Assembly: GCA_017311185.1 (NCBI GenBank)
Contig: JAESUZ010001746.1
Span: forward strand, 124,001 to 188,000
Origin: Proteles cristata cristata
Lineage: Eukaryota > Chordata > Mammalia > Carnivora > Hyaenidae
Direction of reading: 5' to 3'
Length of the DNA: 64,000 bases
This document shows, piece after piece, positions 9,371 through 20,136 of the stretch (positions within the stretch are counted from its first letter, which is position 1; the number at the start of each line of letters is the position of its first letter). The position numbers and the translations under genes were made by a program. The notes under the pieces were generated by a model, which saw only the letters and a program-made list of their open reading frames with translations, searched no databases and had not been told where the DNA came from.

Positions 9371-9821
9371 TGTTGTGGACGAAATGACACAAAGGACAAG
9401 GCACACACAAAAGACAGACACAGACACAACTCTGGCTGGAGGAACAATTCTACGCAAGCCCCTCTTGCGGTTTATTTTATACCCCGGTAACTGGATACAA
9501 ACTGAAATCTACAAGATGCATTCCTTTACCAATTAAGAGCAAGTAGCCAAACACATTTCAAGGACAGGGGGGAGCAAAGGGAGGAAGCGACCACAACATG
9601 TTTCCTAAGAGGCCTGCTCACAATTCCAGCCTTCTCCTTATTTCTAAGGAGGGCATGTTCCCTCGTTTGCAAGCGGACCATTAAACTTGGATACTGTGTG
9701 CAGGCCTCCTGGCAGAGCACCCTGTTTGCAGGCATGCCTTGCCCAGGCAGGGAGCCCCGTGTGCAGGCACATCCCCGCGTCCCTAACCACGCTTTCTTGT
9801 GGTCACTGTTGGGCTCTCACA
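9371..9821 (-). repeat. Provirus 5' LTR
   Basis: This 451-bp partner of the left LTR is bounded by TG...CA and followed by gaagg at 9822. Being at the 5' end of the minus-strand element, it would hold the promoter. Four of the 13 LTR differences are CG in the 3' LTR and TG here. Confidence 0.95.
9471..9481 (-). promoter_or_regulatory. Overlapping TATA box / AATAAA in 5' LTR
   Basis: On the minus strand TATAAAATAAA lies about 100 bp before the LTR end. It is a plausible core promoter element in this copy, unchanged from the 3' LTR. Confidence 0.55.
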
Positions 9822-9826
9822 GAAGG
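9822..9826. repeat. Provirus target-site duplication, right copy (gaagg)
   Basis: Exact partner of 3866-3870. Confidence 0.85.
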
Positions 9827-9864
9827 AAAACTTAAAAGCTTAATAACGTATAAGTATATGTATT

Positions 9865-10057
9865 AAATTTTTAATGTTTTATTTGTATTTGAGAGAGAGG
9901 GGCGCAGAATGCAAGCAGGAGACACAAAACCTGAAGCAGACTCCAGGCTGTGAGGCTGTCAGCACAGAGCCCGATACAGGGCTTGAACTTGTGAACCATC
10001 AGATCATGAACTGATCTGAAGTCGAATGTTTAACTAACTGAGTTACCCAGGAGCCCC
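9865..10057 (-). mobile_element. Can-SINE
   Basis: The plus strand shows an AT-rich tail, a gagagagagg block, ctccaggctgtgaggctg, the tRNA-like part and the end gttacccaggagcccc. Imperfect flanking copies aagtatatgtatt (9852) and aagtatataatt (10058) look like an aged target duplication. Confidence 0.92.
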
Positions 10058-10157
10058 AAGTATATAATTTAAAAGAGAAACAGAGAGAAAGCAGTAAAGA
10101 TTTAGAAATCCTTCTTTCTGCCCAGGGGCAGTTTTAGAATGAAATAACATAATGAAC

Positions 10158-10595
10158 GAAGCAGTATTTTTTTTTTCAAATTTTTATTTAAATTCTCGTT
10201 ATTTAACATATATTTTAATATTTTCTCGAGTAGAACTTAATGATTCATCACTTAGTTACAGCACCCAGTGCTCATCCCAACAACTGCCTCCCCTTAATTC
10301 CCATCATCCATTTAACCCATCCCCCACCCACCTCCCTCCATCAACCCTCAGTTTGTTTTCTTGGAAAAAGTCATTCTGCTTTGTTTCCTTCTCTCTCTCT
10401 CTCTCTCTCGACCCCCCCTCCCCGTCTCTCCAATGTGTTCATCTGCTTTGTTTCTTAAATTCTACATCTGAGTGAAATTTATATGGGATTTGTCTTTCTC
10501 TGATTTATTCTACTTAACATAATACACTTTAGCTCTATCCATGTCATTGCAAATGGCAAGATTTCATTCCTTTTGCTCATTGAGTAATATTACTT

Positions 10596-10647
<52 letters not shown>

Positions 10648-11118
10648 GTACCACATCTTCTGTATCCATTCATCAGTCGATGGACATTTGGGCTTTTTGC
10701 ATAATTTGGCTATTTACTGATAATGCTGCTATAAACATTGGGGTGCATGGGCCCCTTCAGTTCAGTATTTTCATATCCTTTGGGCAAATACCCCATAGTA
10801 CTATTGCTGGATAGTAAGGTAGTTCTATTTTTAGCGTTTTGAGCCACTTCCATACTGTTTTCTAGAGTGGCTGCACCAGATAGTATTCCCACCAACAGTG
10901 TAAGAGGACTTCTCTTTCCTCATCCTCACCAACACGTATTGTTCTTGTGTTAATTTTAACCATTCTGACAGGTGTGAGTTGGTATCTTACGGTTTTGATT
11001 TGTGTTTCACTGTGTTTCACTGATGATGCGTGATGTTGAATATCTTTTCATGTGTCTGTTAGCTGTCTGGATGTCTTCTTTGGAAAAATGACTGTTCATA
11101 TCAAGGAAGAAGTATTTT
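10158..11118 (-). mobile_element. L1 3' end (5'-truncated), with target duplication
   Basis: The T-run at about 10167-10176 (poly-A on minus), the 3' region with acccagtgctcatccc, the internal (TA)n and the reversed ORF2 end (ccatactgttttctagagtg, tgtctgttagctgtctggat) identify an L1 3' end. Flanks gaagcagtatttt (10158-10170) and gaagaagtatttt (11106-11118) are a 13-bp duplication with one mismatch. ORF2 is only a remnant. Confidence 0.88.
10594..10645. repeat. (TA)n microsatellite within the L1
   Basis: About 25 TA units with one interruption (tac), embedded in the L1 3' region. Confidence 0.95.
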
Positions 11119-12019
11119 GTTGAAAGTGAACTAATTATAATTTTTATGATCTGCTCACAGGGATTTGGCAATTTTTACTTACTTTAATTGTGTTTCTGTT
11201 GTTACAAGCAATTTTTGCAAGTACAGTGTTTCTGTTTTGTTTTCCATTTCAATTTTGTATCCCAAAATGACTTTAAGGGACGAATAACTAATTTCAGTTA
11301 ACATTCATTTTTAATGCTATCATGTACGTAAATTGAGTTATATGTATGATTAATAGCTATGTAGTATTCATAGCTAAGCTACACATAAGCAGCTGCATTG
11401 GAACTGACTCCCTTGCCTGGTAGTATGTCTATTTCACATTGCATTTAAGGTAACTACAATGTTTATAAAAGCTAACTGTTAAATAATATTATTTAGAATA
11501 TAAAAATGATGCTGTACATGATAAAAATGATAATAATAAGAATCAACACTAGTTAAAAACCGTGATATCTACTCTGTGAAATAAGAAATGCTTGTGTTTA
11601 TTGAGAATCAACCAGGTCTGACACTAGGTGAAGTGGCTTAACTGCTCTCATTATGTCAATTTATCTAGGTCCTGGAGGAAAATATTTTGAAATTTCTACC
11701 ACACAAGTAGATTTGATTGTCTGACATTTGCATCATCTAGAGGGTTAGCATTTTGTTTCTGTAAATTAGTTTGCAGTTTCCTTATTCAATTCAGATTTCA
11801 GATTTTCTTTTTTTACTCTGTACCTTCTCACTTACTAACCTCAAATCTAGTGATAGTCCAGCTTCAGAATTCCCCAGAACATCAGCAGAGGTTTCCTTGA
11901 GGCTCTATCACACTCCCTTTCCCCTCTGCTGTTTCTGCTTCTTCCTTCCAACAAGCGTGGATGCCAGGAGCACATCCTTAGAAACTTCTCAGACATTTAT
12001 CTCTGCCTCAGAGTATGTT
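11119..12019. other. No gene or repeat recognised
   Basis: AT-rich sequence. A plus-strand frame of 90 codons (11771-12043) runs into the SINE that follows and has no recognisable domain. Confidence 0.55.
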
Positions 12020-12264
12020 TTCCAGGAGAGTCAATTTTTTTAAAAATATTTTTATTTATTTCTAGGAGAGAGAGACAGCGTGAGCAGGGGAGGGTCAGAG
12101 AGAGAGGGAGTCACAGACTGAAACAGGCTCCAGGCTCTGAGCTGGCAGTCAGCACAGAGCCCGACGCGGGGCTCGAACCCACGAACCGCGAGATCATGAC
12201 CTAAGCGAAAGTCGGACGCTTAACCGACTAAGCCACCCAGGCGCCCCTCCAGGAGAGTCAATTT
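12020..12264 (-). mobile_element. Can-SINE, young subfamily, with 17-bp target duplication
   Basis: Body 12037-12247 is flanked by a perfect tccaggagagtcaattt at 12020-12036 and 12248-12264. The sequence is close to the young subfamily (tatttctaggagag tail, ggcagtcagcacagagcccg, cctaagcgaaagtcggacg). Confidence 0.96.
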
Positions 12265-12411
12265 GCAAAGTGTTCCAAAATGAACAAACAGTATATACAA
12301 AGTAATAGAGGCATAAAAGCAATTACATGTGATATAGATATAATGCTGAGGCAATTTTGCCAATGTAAGTAACACCCAGGTATGCTACATGTGGTACATC
12401 AGGAAAAAATA

Positions 12412-12652
12412 TAAAGACACGGTTTATTTTTTTTTTAATTTTAATTTATTATTGAGAAAGAGAGAGAGACAGAGTGTGAGCAGGGGAGGGGCAGAGAGAG
12501 TGGAAGACACAGAATCTGAAGCAGGCTCCAGGCTTTGAGCTGTCAACACAGAGCCCCATGCAGGGCTCAAACTCACAAACCATGAGATCATGACCTGAGC
12601 CAAGGTCAGACACCCAATCAACTGAGCCACCCAGACATCCTAGTAAAGACAC
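12412..12652 (-). mobile_element. Can-SINE with 9-bp target duplication
   Basis: Body about 12421-12643, with taaagacac on each side. The body is older than the preceding copy (ctcaaactcacaaaccatga, caactgagccacccagacat). Confidence 0.93.
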
Positions 12653-13747
12653 CCAGTTTTAGAGAGAAACATGAGTTTCCTAGAAAGAGAGAGAGAAATT
12701 TTAAAAATATACTCTAATGTCAAATGTGGGAAAAGTGAATTACAGAAATCACACATATTAAAAAAATCTTGAACCATTTTAATCCTGATACTGGTTGTTT
12801 ATGGAATATTATGTTTATGACATTTTATTATATATCTTTTAACCACATGAATTTACCTATCAATGTAAATTACACATAAAAATTAAGAAACAAAGAACTG
12901 TTATTAGGTTAACATTAATGATTTAACAAACCATTGCAGGTTATTTAAAATATTACAGTTGCTCATAAAATCTTACATATTTTAATAAATAATACAGATT
13001 ATTTTATGTCTACGTTAATGTAACTACATTAGATTAACATGAAATACAGGAAGGAGGAAGGAGACACAGGAGGCTCATGGAAGGTAGAGTTGAGAATGTG
13101 AATGAATTTCTTACCTAGTTAAGAATTCCTCAGGAACTTGTGAAAATGGGAAGAATGCAGCATAGAACACAGAGAAGGCCTAACCCATCTGCTGCACAAT
13201 TGTTTCAATGGAGCATATGTAGAAAATTATTAAAGCAACTATTGCACCACGTTTAACACAAACTATTTAGCCTTAAAGCTTCAATAATTATCATCTCACT
13301 AACGATCATTTGCTCAACATTTTAGGAGTTAATTACTCATAGAACTTTGCTTTCAGCAAGATGATGCAAAAGACAGAGAATAAAATGCCCTACAAGTGCA
13401 TGCAGGCAATCTAATTGGCTTCATATTATCAGAGTCTAGAGGTCTGGTTTTTTTTATGTTGTTTTATAGGTAATGAAAGTTAACAGGTTTCCTATTGAAA
13501 GGTTTAGCCATTGCTTGGTCATGGTTCCCGAAAGTTTCCTTATACAACCGAATTTGGACATTTCTCCAAAAACAAAAAAACAGAAACAAAAAGAGTTCTG
13601 GCTTTTGGGTTGAGCATACAATATCAGGTAAAATAACTTTTTATGTCACTATTAAATTCTGTGTTCTTCAACTTAATAATAAACAAGGTATTGATCAGAT
13701 AGTCTTTCTACAATTACCTCTTTTTCATTGTGAGTTTATTCTTTAAG
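12653..13747. other. AT-rich stretch, nothing recognised
   Basis: The only longer frame (13495-13746, plus, 83 codons) has no recognisable feature. Confidence 0.55.
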
Positions 13748-13983
13748 ATGTCAAGATAGGGGTGCCTGGATGGCTCAGTTGGCTGAGCCTCTAACTCTTG
13801 ATTTCAGTGCAGCTCATGATCCTGGGATCGAGCCCTGCATCAGATTCAATGCTGAGCATGGAGCCTCATTAAGATACTCTCTCTTTCCCTCTGTCCCTCT
13901 CCCCTGCTCATGTTTCTGCTCTTCTTCTCTCTCTCTCTCAAGTTAAATAAATAAATAAATAAATAATATTAAAATGTCAAGAT
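13748..13983 (+). mobile_element. Can-SINE with 10-bp target duplication
   Basis: atgtcaagat flanks the element at 13748-13757 and 13974-13983. The head is ggggtgcctggatggctcag and the tail is (AAAT)n. Confidence 0.95.
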
Positions 13984-14736
13984 TATATATTTTCTGCAAT
14001 AATATAATTTTTATTCATGCAATTCCACCAAAATCATGGCTTAAATATATAGTATGGGGTTTCATTATTTCCCATACTCTCAGACATAAGATAGAATTGC
14101 CCTTATATTACCTTTGAAAACAGGCATGGCGGAATGACTAAATTAGACCAACATCTCAGACAGAGCTTTTAAGGACCATAAACTTTATTTCTATACATCT
14201 TTTGTCCACTGCACCTATAGCAAGCAGCATGGAATAGACCCCCTCTGCTTCAGGATAGCCAGTGCATGATTAGTTTTGAAAGAAATGTTTAATGGCACAT
14301 TGTGTTTCATGAGCACATGTGGCTTTCATATAAACTGAATGTATATTTTAGGAATACAACAACCTGATAAATCAAGATTGCACTTTGACTATTTCGACTT
14401 TATCCAAATTTGTTTTCCATCTAAGTTGGTACACTCATACTGGTTCTATGTGACATATGATTGTCTCATGATGGTGCCTGCCTTCCTGTGCTTGAGTTTT
14501 TACATATTAAAATAGATATTAATGCATAGTATGTTTTAGTTCCTTCTTATATTCCAATGACAGAATTAAATTCATTTTATTACTTCATTGTAAGTCTGAT
14601 ATCTTTACATAGAAATGTGTCATGTTAAGGGGCACATTGAATTTTTTTTCTTAAAGAGGAACAGTCAGTTTGGTAAATTTGAGCTCTAGTTTTTTTATAT
14701 AACTCTCTATTAAGTGTTTCACTCACTCACTCTAGC
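13984..14736. other. No gene or repeat recognised
   Basis: Unique-looking AT-rich DNA with no open frame above 60 codons. Confidence 0.5.
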
Positions 14737-14832
14737 TCTTTCTCTCTCTCTCTTTATATATATATATATATATATATATATTTCTGTCTCTCTTGCTTTA
14801 TATATATATACATAAATGTATATTATATATAT
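14737..14832. repeat. (CT)n/(TA)n compound microsatellite
   Basis: A CT run passes into about 12 TA units, then a second, interrupted TA tract after ctgtctctcttgct. Confidence 0.93.
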
Positions 14833-16550
14833 ACTCTTTTCAGACAACAATTTAAAAATTTGCACTAAATATGGGTAGTGAAGCCACAGAGGGATGAATT
14901 TAAATCATATTGACACATGCTATATAACTTTAGAAAATTTGTTTTTCTTCTCTTTTATTCAGTATCAGTTGTATCATTTTAAAATATGAAATAATTGCAC
15001 ATTTATAGAGTTTCTAAATTAAATTAGATTGACACACAGAACAAAGTGCAAAGTTTTACACACAGTAAATATAAAATACGTGTATATACATATGCATACA
15101 TGCATCAATAAATCAACTCAATAAATCAACATTTTAATATCCAGGTCCAGGTGTCTGAAATGTCTCCTGTGTCATGGGAAAATATCTCACTGCACATGCA
15201 AACTCCAAATAGCATTTTGTGTATGACTGCATTCACATTAACTTCCAACAGGAAGAAGATCTTGGCCAACCCTTCCTCATTGCTTTGCCATGTAGTCCTT
15301 TGGTGATTACTTATAGACTTGGGGCATGAATATGATGGTTTCTAGAATGATCCTGAAACATACAGTATTTGAGCCAGAGTTTGTTGTCCAGAATGTTTCC
15401 AAACCTTAAAGCCTGGGTTGGTTCTTTCCTATCGATTCAAAAGTCAGAGACTTGATAAGGACTGGTCTCATTAAGTAGCGGTCCAGGCGCAGTTCACTAA
15501 CTCTCACCAAGGCTCAGTGAAAGCACAGCCTGCAGATCGAAAAGCAATTAGCATGCTGGATTGTGATAATTACCCACAGTATGGGAAGCTTCTCCCAGAT
15601 AAAGCTTCCACTGTGCCGAATAATAGGATTCTTTAAGTGGTGATATATTTTCATAGTTCGCTTATCAACCTTGTCACTTATATCGGATAGGGAAATAAAC
15701 ATTCTTCAGACATTTTTTTTTTCTTTTCCAAAGTATAGCTCACTGCTGTTCTGACAACGTCTAATGTCACCTCAATGTTACCTTGACTCATGATTTAATC
15801 AGCTGGGGCAAAGCAACATCTCATTTATTTCTGCTGTGTTTTTGTTTTGCAATGCAATGCTTGCCGGGAACAAAAATTTAAATGGAGTTCTGATTAAAAC
15901 TGAATGTGGAAGGAAATGGAAGAGCTGCGCGTTGTGCATCTAGCATAATTTGCCCCTTATTACAAAAGGTCAAAGTGACTCAAATTTATATTTACATGGG
16001 TAAAAACAATTCTGGGACACAGCAGAAGCCACATGGTAATTTATATCACTCAACAAAAATCAATTCTTTCTGAATAATCAATCCTTAACGTTTTGGTCTA
16101 CTTATGCTTTTATCAGTCATTGGAAATTATTTAAGATAAATGAAGATAGTATCATAGACACTAGATTGAAAACTTTTATTATAAAAATCAATGAAGACTA
16201 GAAGAAGTTTCCTCTTCTCTAGGAAAACTTTAGGCTCATAAAATATCTTATAGTTCAATTCTCATCTGTGCTTATTTTCTTCTACTTTAGTTCAGATCTC
16301 TGTGAATATCAGCAAATGACATCTGCTAATTGAATTTTAACCTGATTTAAAGCTTTTATTGGAAAGATTCCCATGTTTTATTTTTGCTGATTGAAATTTT
16401 GCTTGCTAAAATATAAGGATCATTTAGATACATCTTGTAAAATTTTGTGGAGGAAAATTTGCACTGATGTATCTATACTGAGTAAGTTGGTGATAAATAG
16501 AAAAGTAAAAAAAAAAAAAATCATTCAGCAATTCTTTCCCTCCCCAAGGA
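14833..16550. other. AT-rich stretch, nothing recognised
   Basis: Contains a 62-codon minus-strand frame (15514-15702) and no recognisable repeat. The patch 15300-15660 is somewhat richer in GC, but I see no exon. Confidence 0.5.
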
Positions 16551-16950
16551 ATTTTTACTTTATTTTATTTTATTTATTATTTTGTTTTGATTAAAGTATA
16601 GTTACAATCCAGTGTTACATAGCTTCAGATGTACAATATAAGGATTCGACAGTTCCATACATTACTCAGTGCTCATCGCAGTAAGTGTACTTTTCATTAC
16701 TCCACATACTTCACCGACCTGTTCTCCTACCTCTCCTCTGGTGACTATCAGTTTGTTCTCTATAGCTAAGAACCTGTTTCGTTTTGTTTGTCTCTCTCTT
16801 TTTTTCTTTCTTCGTTCATTTTATTTCTTAAATTCCACATATGAGTGAAATCATATGGTATTTGTCTTTCTCTGAAACTTATTTCAGTTAGCACGACACT
16901 CTTTAGATCCATCCATATTGTTGGAAATGACAAGATTTCATTCTCATTTA
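16551..16950 (-). mobile_element. L1 3' end fragment
   Basis: A ttttattttatttta run (reversed A-rich tail) is followed by caatccagtgttacatagct, attactcagtgctcatcgca and atatgagtgaaatcatatgg, the reversed L1 3' region that also occurs at 10.2 and 52.5 kb. It stops at the facttaacaag-side near 16950, so it is strongly 5'-truncated. Confidence 0.85.
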
Positions 16951-16980
16951 ACAAGTATTAATTTAATATTGGAACTTGGT

Positions 16981-17206
16981 TATTTATTCATTTATTTATT
17001 TTGATTTTTTAATTTATTTTGAGAAAGAGAGAGAGAGAAGGAGAAGGAGAGAGGCAGAGAGAGAGGGAGAGAAAGAGAATCCCAAGCAGGCTCTGAACCA
17101 TCAGCACAGAGCCCTGACGTGGGGCTCTAACTCAAGAACCATAAGATCATGACCTGAGCCAAAATTAAGAATCTGGCAATTAACCGACTGAGCCACCCAG
17201 GTGCCT
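16981..17206 (-). mobile_element. Can-SINE, older copy
   Basis: tatttattcatttatttatt tail, long GA-rich block, catcagcacagagccctgac, ending ctgagccacccaggtgcct. It directly follows the L1 fragment, which suggests insertion near that element's end. Confidence 0.92.
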
Positions 17207-17394
17207 CTGTTTCTTTTTAAATAAACATTCTTATCTAAATAGGGATAGGTTTTCATTTCATTTTTAAATACATTATATTATAATAGGATCCATCAACATA
17301 TTTATTGGTTATAATGTATGTTTCTTAATTGATTTAATTGAAAGTTGCTTATTGCTAATAATAACAAAATAATACTAAAATGCCTATTGCATTT

Positions 17395-17555
17395 CAGGCA
17401 GTTGCTCACAGTATATAAACTGCTTCTCTTTATCTTTTATCAGAGAGTTCTGTTATCCCCTTTCTCAGATTAAGATCCTGGCATAGAGAGGTTAAGTAGC
17501 TTTCCCAGGGTCACAGAATGCCTAAGGGATTGGAACAATGTGCTCTTAGTCACTA
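17395..17555 (-). mobile_element. MIR (ancient SINE), reverse orientation
   Basis: The words tgttatcccctttctcagat, agaggttaagtagctttccc and agggtcacagaatgcctaag, followed by gtgctcttagtcactatagc, follow the reversed MIR consensus in order. Confidence 0.75.
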
Positions 17556-18466
17556 TAGCAGACTGATCGAGAGCAGGATTCCATTCACTCAGCGTATTGG
17601 CCATTTAATCATGACAAAGACTCTCTCCTTGTCTGAACTGTAGTCAGGCTCCTCTGAGCCCTTTTGCAGCAGGGTCCCATTCTTGGGAATATCCTCAAGA
17701 GCCCAATTTTAGCAAAATCAGGCTAAGCCACGTTAGCCAGAATCTCCACTCTTGATATCTATTCACTTTCAATATTTGGCCAGATTCCTCCCCCCACCAT
17801 CCTCAGCATGGATCATGCTGGCCTGTGTTCAGTAAGAATGTTGCTAGATCAGTTTACCCAGAATCCACCTTTATCCCTGATGTTTCCTCTCAGTAATTTC
17901 TATCCACCAAACATCCTGCCCTGGTCCTTGGCTCTAAATTTTCACTTTTCCTTACTGTATTTGCAGTTAAGCCCAATTTCTCTCTCCTACTGAAAAACTG
18001 CATTGTAGTGGTCTCTATACCTGTCATGAGAGTCCTGAGTAAATTCTGCCTTATAGTTTTAGCAAATATTATGAATAATCCCCAGGTTGAATGTCACTGA
18101 AAGGAAAAGTATACCAGAGGGTAGTGAATGTTCATTTTCTTGAAATAATGTGGGCCACAGGGTCTCAATGGTGTCACTAATTCATACCTGGAGACAAGGT
18201 CTTGACATCTTCAATTGTGTGGACAGCATAGTCTGGCCTTCTCTTTGCTGAAAACAGAGGAAAAAAGGATCATGGATTTTCCACAGGTCACATACATAAA
18301 ACATATTAGGAAGTGGAAGAAGGAAGAACATATAAATCAAAAAAAGAAGAAAGAAATGTATTTTGTGATGTATCTATAGCTCTTGGAAGACTAACATAGG
18401 TTGCCTGAAAGTGTAATATTTATATGTTTCATCACTACTCCTTACACTAACAGCTCCTTGAAGGTC
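17556..18466. other. No gene recognised; first copy of a 57-bp repeated segment
   Basis: Frame 17808-17993 (plus, 61 codons) is not recognisable. The 57-bp segment at 17939-17995 recurs at 20065-20121. Confidence 0.5.
17939..17995. repeat. 57-bp interspersed segment, copy 1
   Basis: From ttttcacttttccttactgt to cctactgaaa it matches 20065-20121 at 56 of 57 bases. The match ends sharply on both sides, and the neighbouring sequence is unrelated. It contains a pyrimidine-rich run ending in tttgcag. Confidence 0.9.
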
Positions 18467-18705
18467 TGTTAAATTAACTTTTTTTAAAAAAATGTTTTAT
18501 TTATTTCTGACAGAGAGAGACAGCGTGAACAGGGGAGGATCAGAGAGAGAGGGAGACACAGAATCCGGAACAGGCTCCAGGCCCTAAGCTGGCAGCACAG
18601 AGCCTGACATGGGGCTCGTACCCACGAATCGTGAGATCATGACCTGAGCCAAAGTCAGACGCTTAACTGACTAGCCACCCAGGCGCCCCTGTTAAATTAA
18701 CTTTT
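18467..18705 (-). mobile_element. Can-SINE with 16-bp target duplication
   Basis: tgttaaattaactttt at 18467-18482 and 18690-18705 flanks the body. The body has the bttatttctgacagag-type tail junction and gacagcgtgaacaggggagg. Confidence 0.96.
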
Positions 18706-18806
18706 GAGATATCTTAGCACACATATCTTGCAAAATGTTTTTTCATAGGATATACTTAAGGGATACATGTTGAATCAATGTGGATATAAATGCTATACAT
18801 AAAGTA

Positions 18807-19020
18807 ATGGCTAACAGCGCAAGCTCTGGAGACAGACTCATTGACATTAAATACCAGCTTCACACTATTTAGAAGTTCTCCACTCTAAGGTGAGGTGACT
18901 GGTGTAAGTTGTAGCTATATGGTCTCTAAACATGGGATCAAAAGAGTAAAGGTTAACTGAAATAACATATGCTCAGCTTGGCACAGACAATTTCATATGG
19001 TAACCTGCTAATAAGGTTAC
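18807..19020 (+). mobile_element. MIR-like ancient SINE
   Basis: taatggctaacagcgcaagc, ctctggagacagactcattg and a later gaaataacatatgctcagct with cttggcacag follow the MIR order at low identity. The 3' end is close to the SINE at 19038. Confidence 0.55.
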
Positions 19021-19027
19021 TTATGTC

Positions 19028-19270
19028 CAGTAGAGTTGTTTTTTTTTTTAATGTTTTATTTATTTCTAGGAGAGAGAGAGAGAGAGACAGCGTGAGCAGG
19101 GAAGGGTCAGAGAGAGAGGGAGATACAGACTCTGAAATAGGCTCCAGGCTCTGTGGCAGTCAGCACAGAGCCCGACGCGGGGCCCGAACCCACGAACCGC
19201 GAGATCATGACCTAAGCAAAAGTCGGACGCTTAACCAACTAAGCCACCCAGGAGCCCCTTCAGTAGAGTT
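19028..19270 (-). mobile_element. Can-SINE, young subfamily, with 10-bp target duplication
   Basis: cagtagagtt flanks the element at 19028-19037 and 19261-19270. The body shows tttatttctaggagagag, ggcagtcagcacagagcccg and cctaagcaaaagtcggacg. A 101-codon open frame across it is a by-product of the repeat. Confidence 0.95.
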
Positions 19271-19716
19271 TTAAAATAACTTGTATAGATTGCAAGTATG
19301 TAGTATGAAAGTAATAAATAATCAATGAAATGGAAGTACTACTTTTTAAATATGTAATATGTTCTCTTTTTCTGCAATTTTATGTATCTGATCATCTCTC
19401 TGCTGACCAGAGGGTGGTACATAAAGACTGTTTTAGTAGAAAAAGAAAAAGAAAACACAAAAAATTTTATTTTTTGTTTTGGCTAAGATTCAGAATATAA
19501 TATTCTTTCAGAGATGAAATATATATGTATATAACGAGCCAAGCTTAATGGTCTAGATCATAGTGTTATCATTTTATATTCTAAAGGTAGTTGGCTACCC
19601 ATTCTATCCAGGCTGCAAGATTTTTGGGAAAATGGTGGGCGGAGGTAGAGGAGATCATAAAACCAAGTCTTATTCAATGTGAAGAAATAGTATGTGCATA
19701 CAGACAGAAAATGGTC
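19271..19716. other. No gene or repeat recognised
   Basis: AT-rich DNA containing an (A)n(G) patch near 19440-19475. Confidence 0.5.
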
Positions 19717-19927
19717 ATTTGTTTTTTTTTTTTAACTTTTTTTAATGTTTATTATTTTGAGAGAGTGACTATGAGCAGAAGAGGAGCAGAAAGAGAGAGA
19801 GGGAGACACAGATTCCAAAGCAGTCTCCAGGCTCTGAGCTAGCTGTCAGTACAGAGCCCGACGCGGGGCTCGAACCCATGAACCGTGAGGTCATCGACTG
19901 AGCCACCCAGGCGCCCCCAATTTGTTT
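19717..19927 (-). mobile_element. Can-SINE with internal deletion
   Basis: atttgttt flanks the body (19725-19919). The tRNA-like part goes from ccgtgaggtcatcgactgag straight to the head, so about 25 bases between the B-box side and the head are missing. Confidence 0.92.
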
Positions 19928-20064
19928 CAATTTCTCCTTGGGGTCATGAGAGAAGACAACTTTGTAGGGTTTTCAGCAACAGCCTGAGGCAGCAGAAAGG
20001 AGTTGAAGCTTGCACTCCTTAGCCACTCTCAGCACCATGTGTATAAAAGGAATCCAGCTGTCTG

Positions 20065-20121
20065 TTTTCACTTTTCCTTACTGTATTTGCAGTTAAGCCC
20101 AATTTCTCTCCCCTACTGAAA
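20065..20121. repeat. 57-bp interspersed segment, copy 2
   Basis: Partner of 17939-17995, with one mismatch (t in copy 1, c here, just before cctactgaaa). Its end forms the left arm of the hairpin 20106-20136. Confidence 0.9.
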
Positions 20122-20136
20122 GAAAGTAGGGGAGAG
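20106..20136. other. Perfect 12-bp inverted repeat, 7-base loop
   Basis: ctctcccctact (20106-20117) pairs exactly with agtaggggagag (20125-20136) around gaaagaa. No T-run or other RNA-gene context is visible. Confidence 0.85.

Larger units (their letters stand above)
3871..9821 (-). mobile_element. Class II (betaretrovirus-like) endogenous provirus, defective
   Basis: This is a 5,951-bp element with TG...CA LTRs of equal length (451 bp) and a gaagg duplication. Read on the minus strand the order is 5' LTR (9371-9821), Lys-type primer site, gag, dUTPase, an unassigned block, RNase H, integrase, env, polypurine tract, 3' LTR (3871-4321). Class II assignment rests on the lysine primer site, a dUTPase next to gag, a myristoylated-type matrix start, the integrase motifs and a betaretrovirus-like transmembrane subunit. 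No reverse transcriptase active-site motif was found. Frameshifts and stops occur in every gene, and roughly 3 kb is missing compared with the usual length. It is a remnant that cannot encode a complete virus. Confidence 0.95.

Noticed and set aside
3871..9821. Gammaretrovirus or lentivirus assignment
   Set aside because: The lysine 1,2 primer site, gag-proximal dUTPase, gag and integrase wording and env layout fit class II (betaretrovirus-like) elements better. A gammaretrovirus would normally use a different primer and lack dUTPase.
12180..12247. tRNA gene
   Set aside because: The tRNA-like heads of the SINEs lack intact cloverleaf pairing and continue into the SINE body. The same holds for all other copies.
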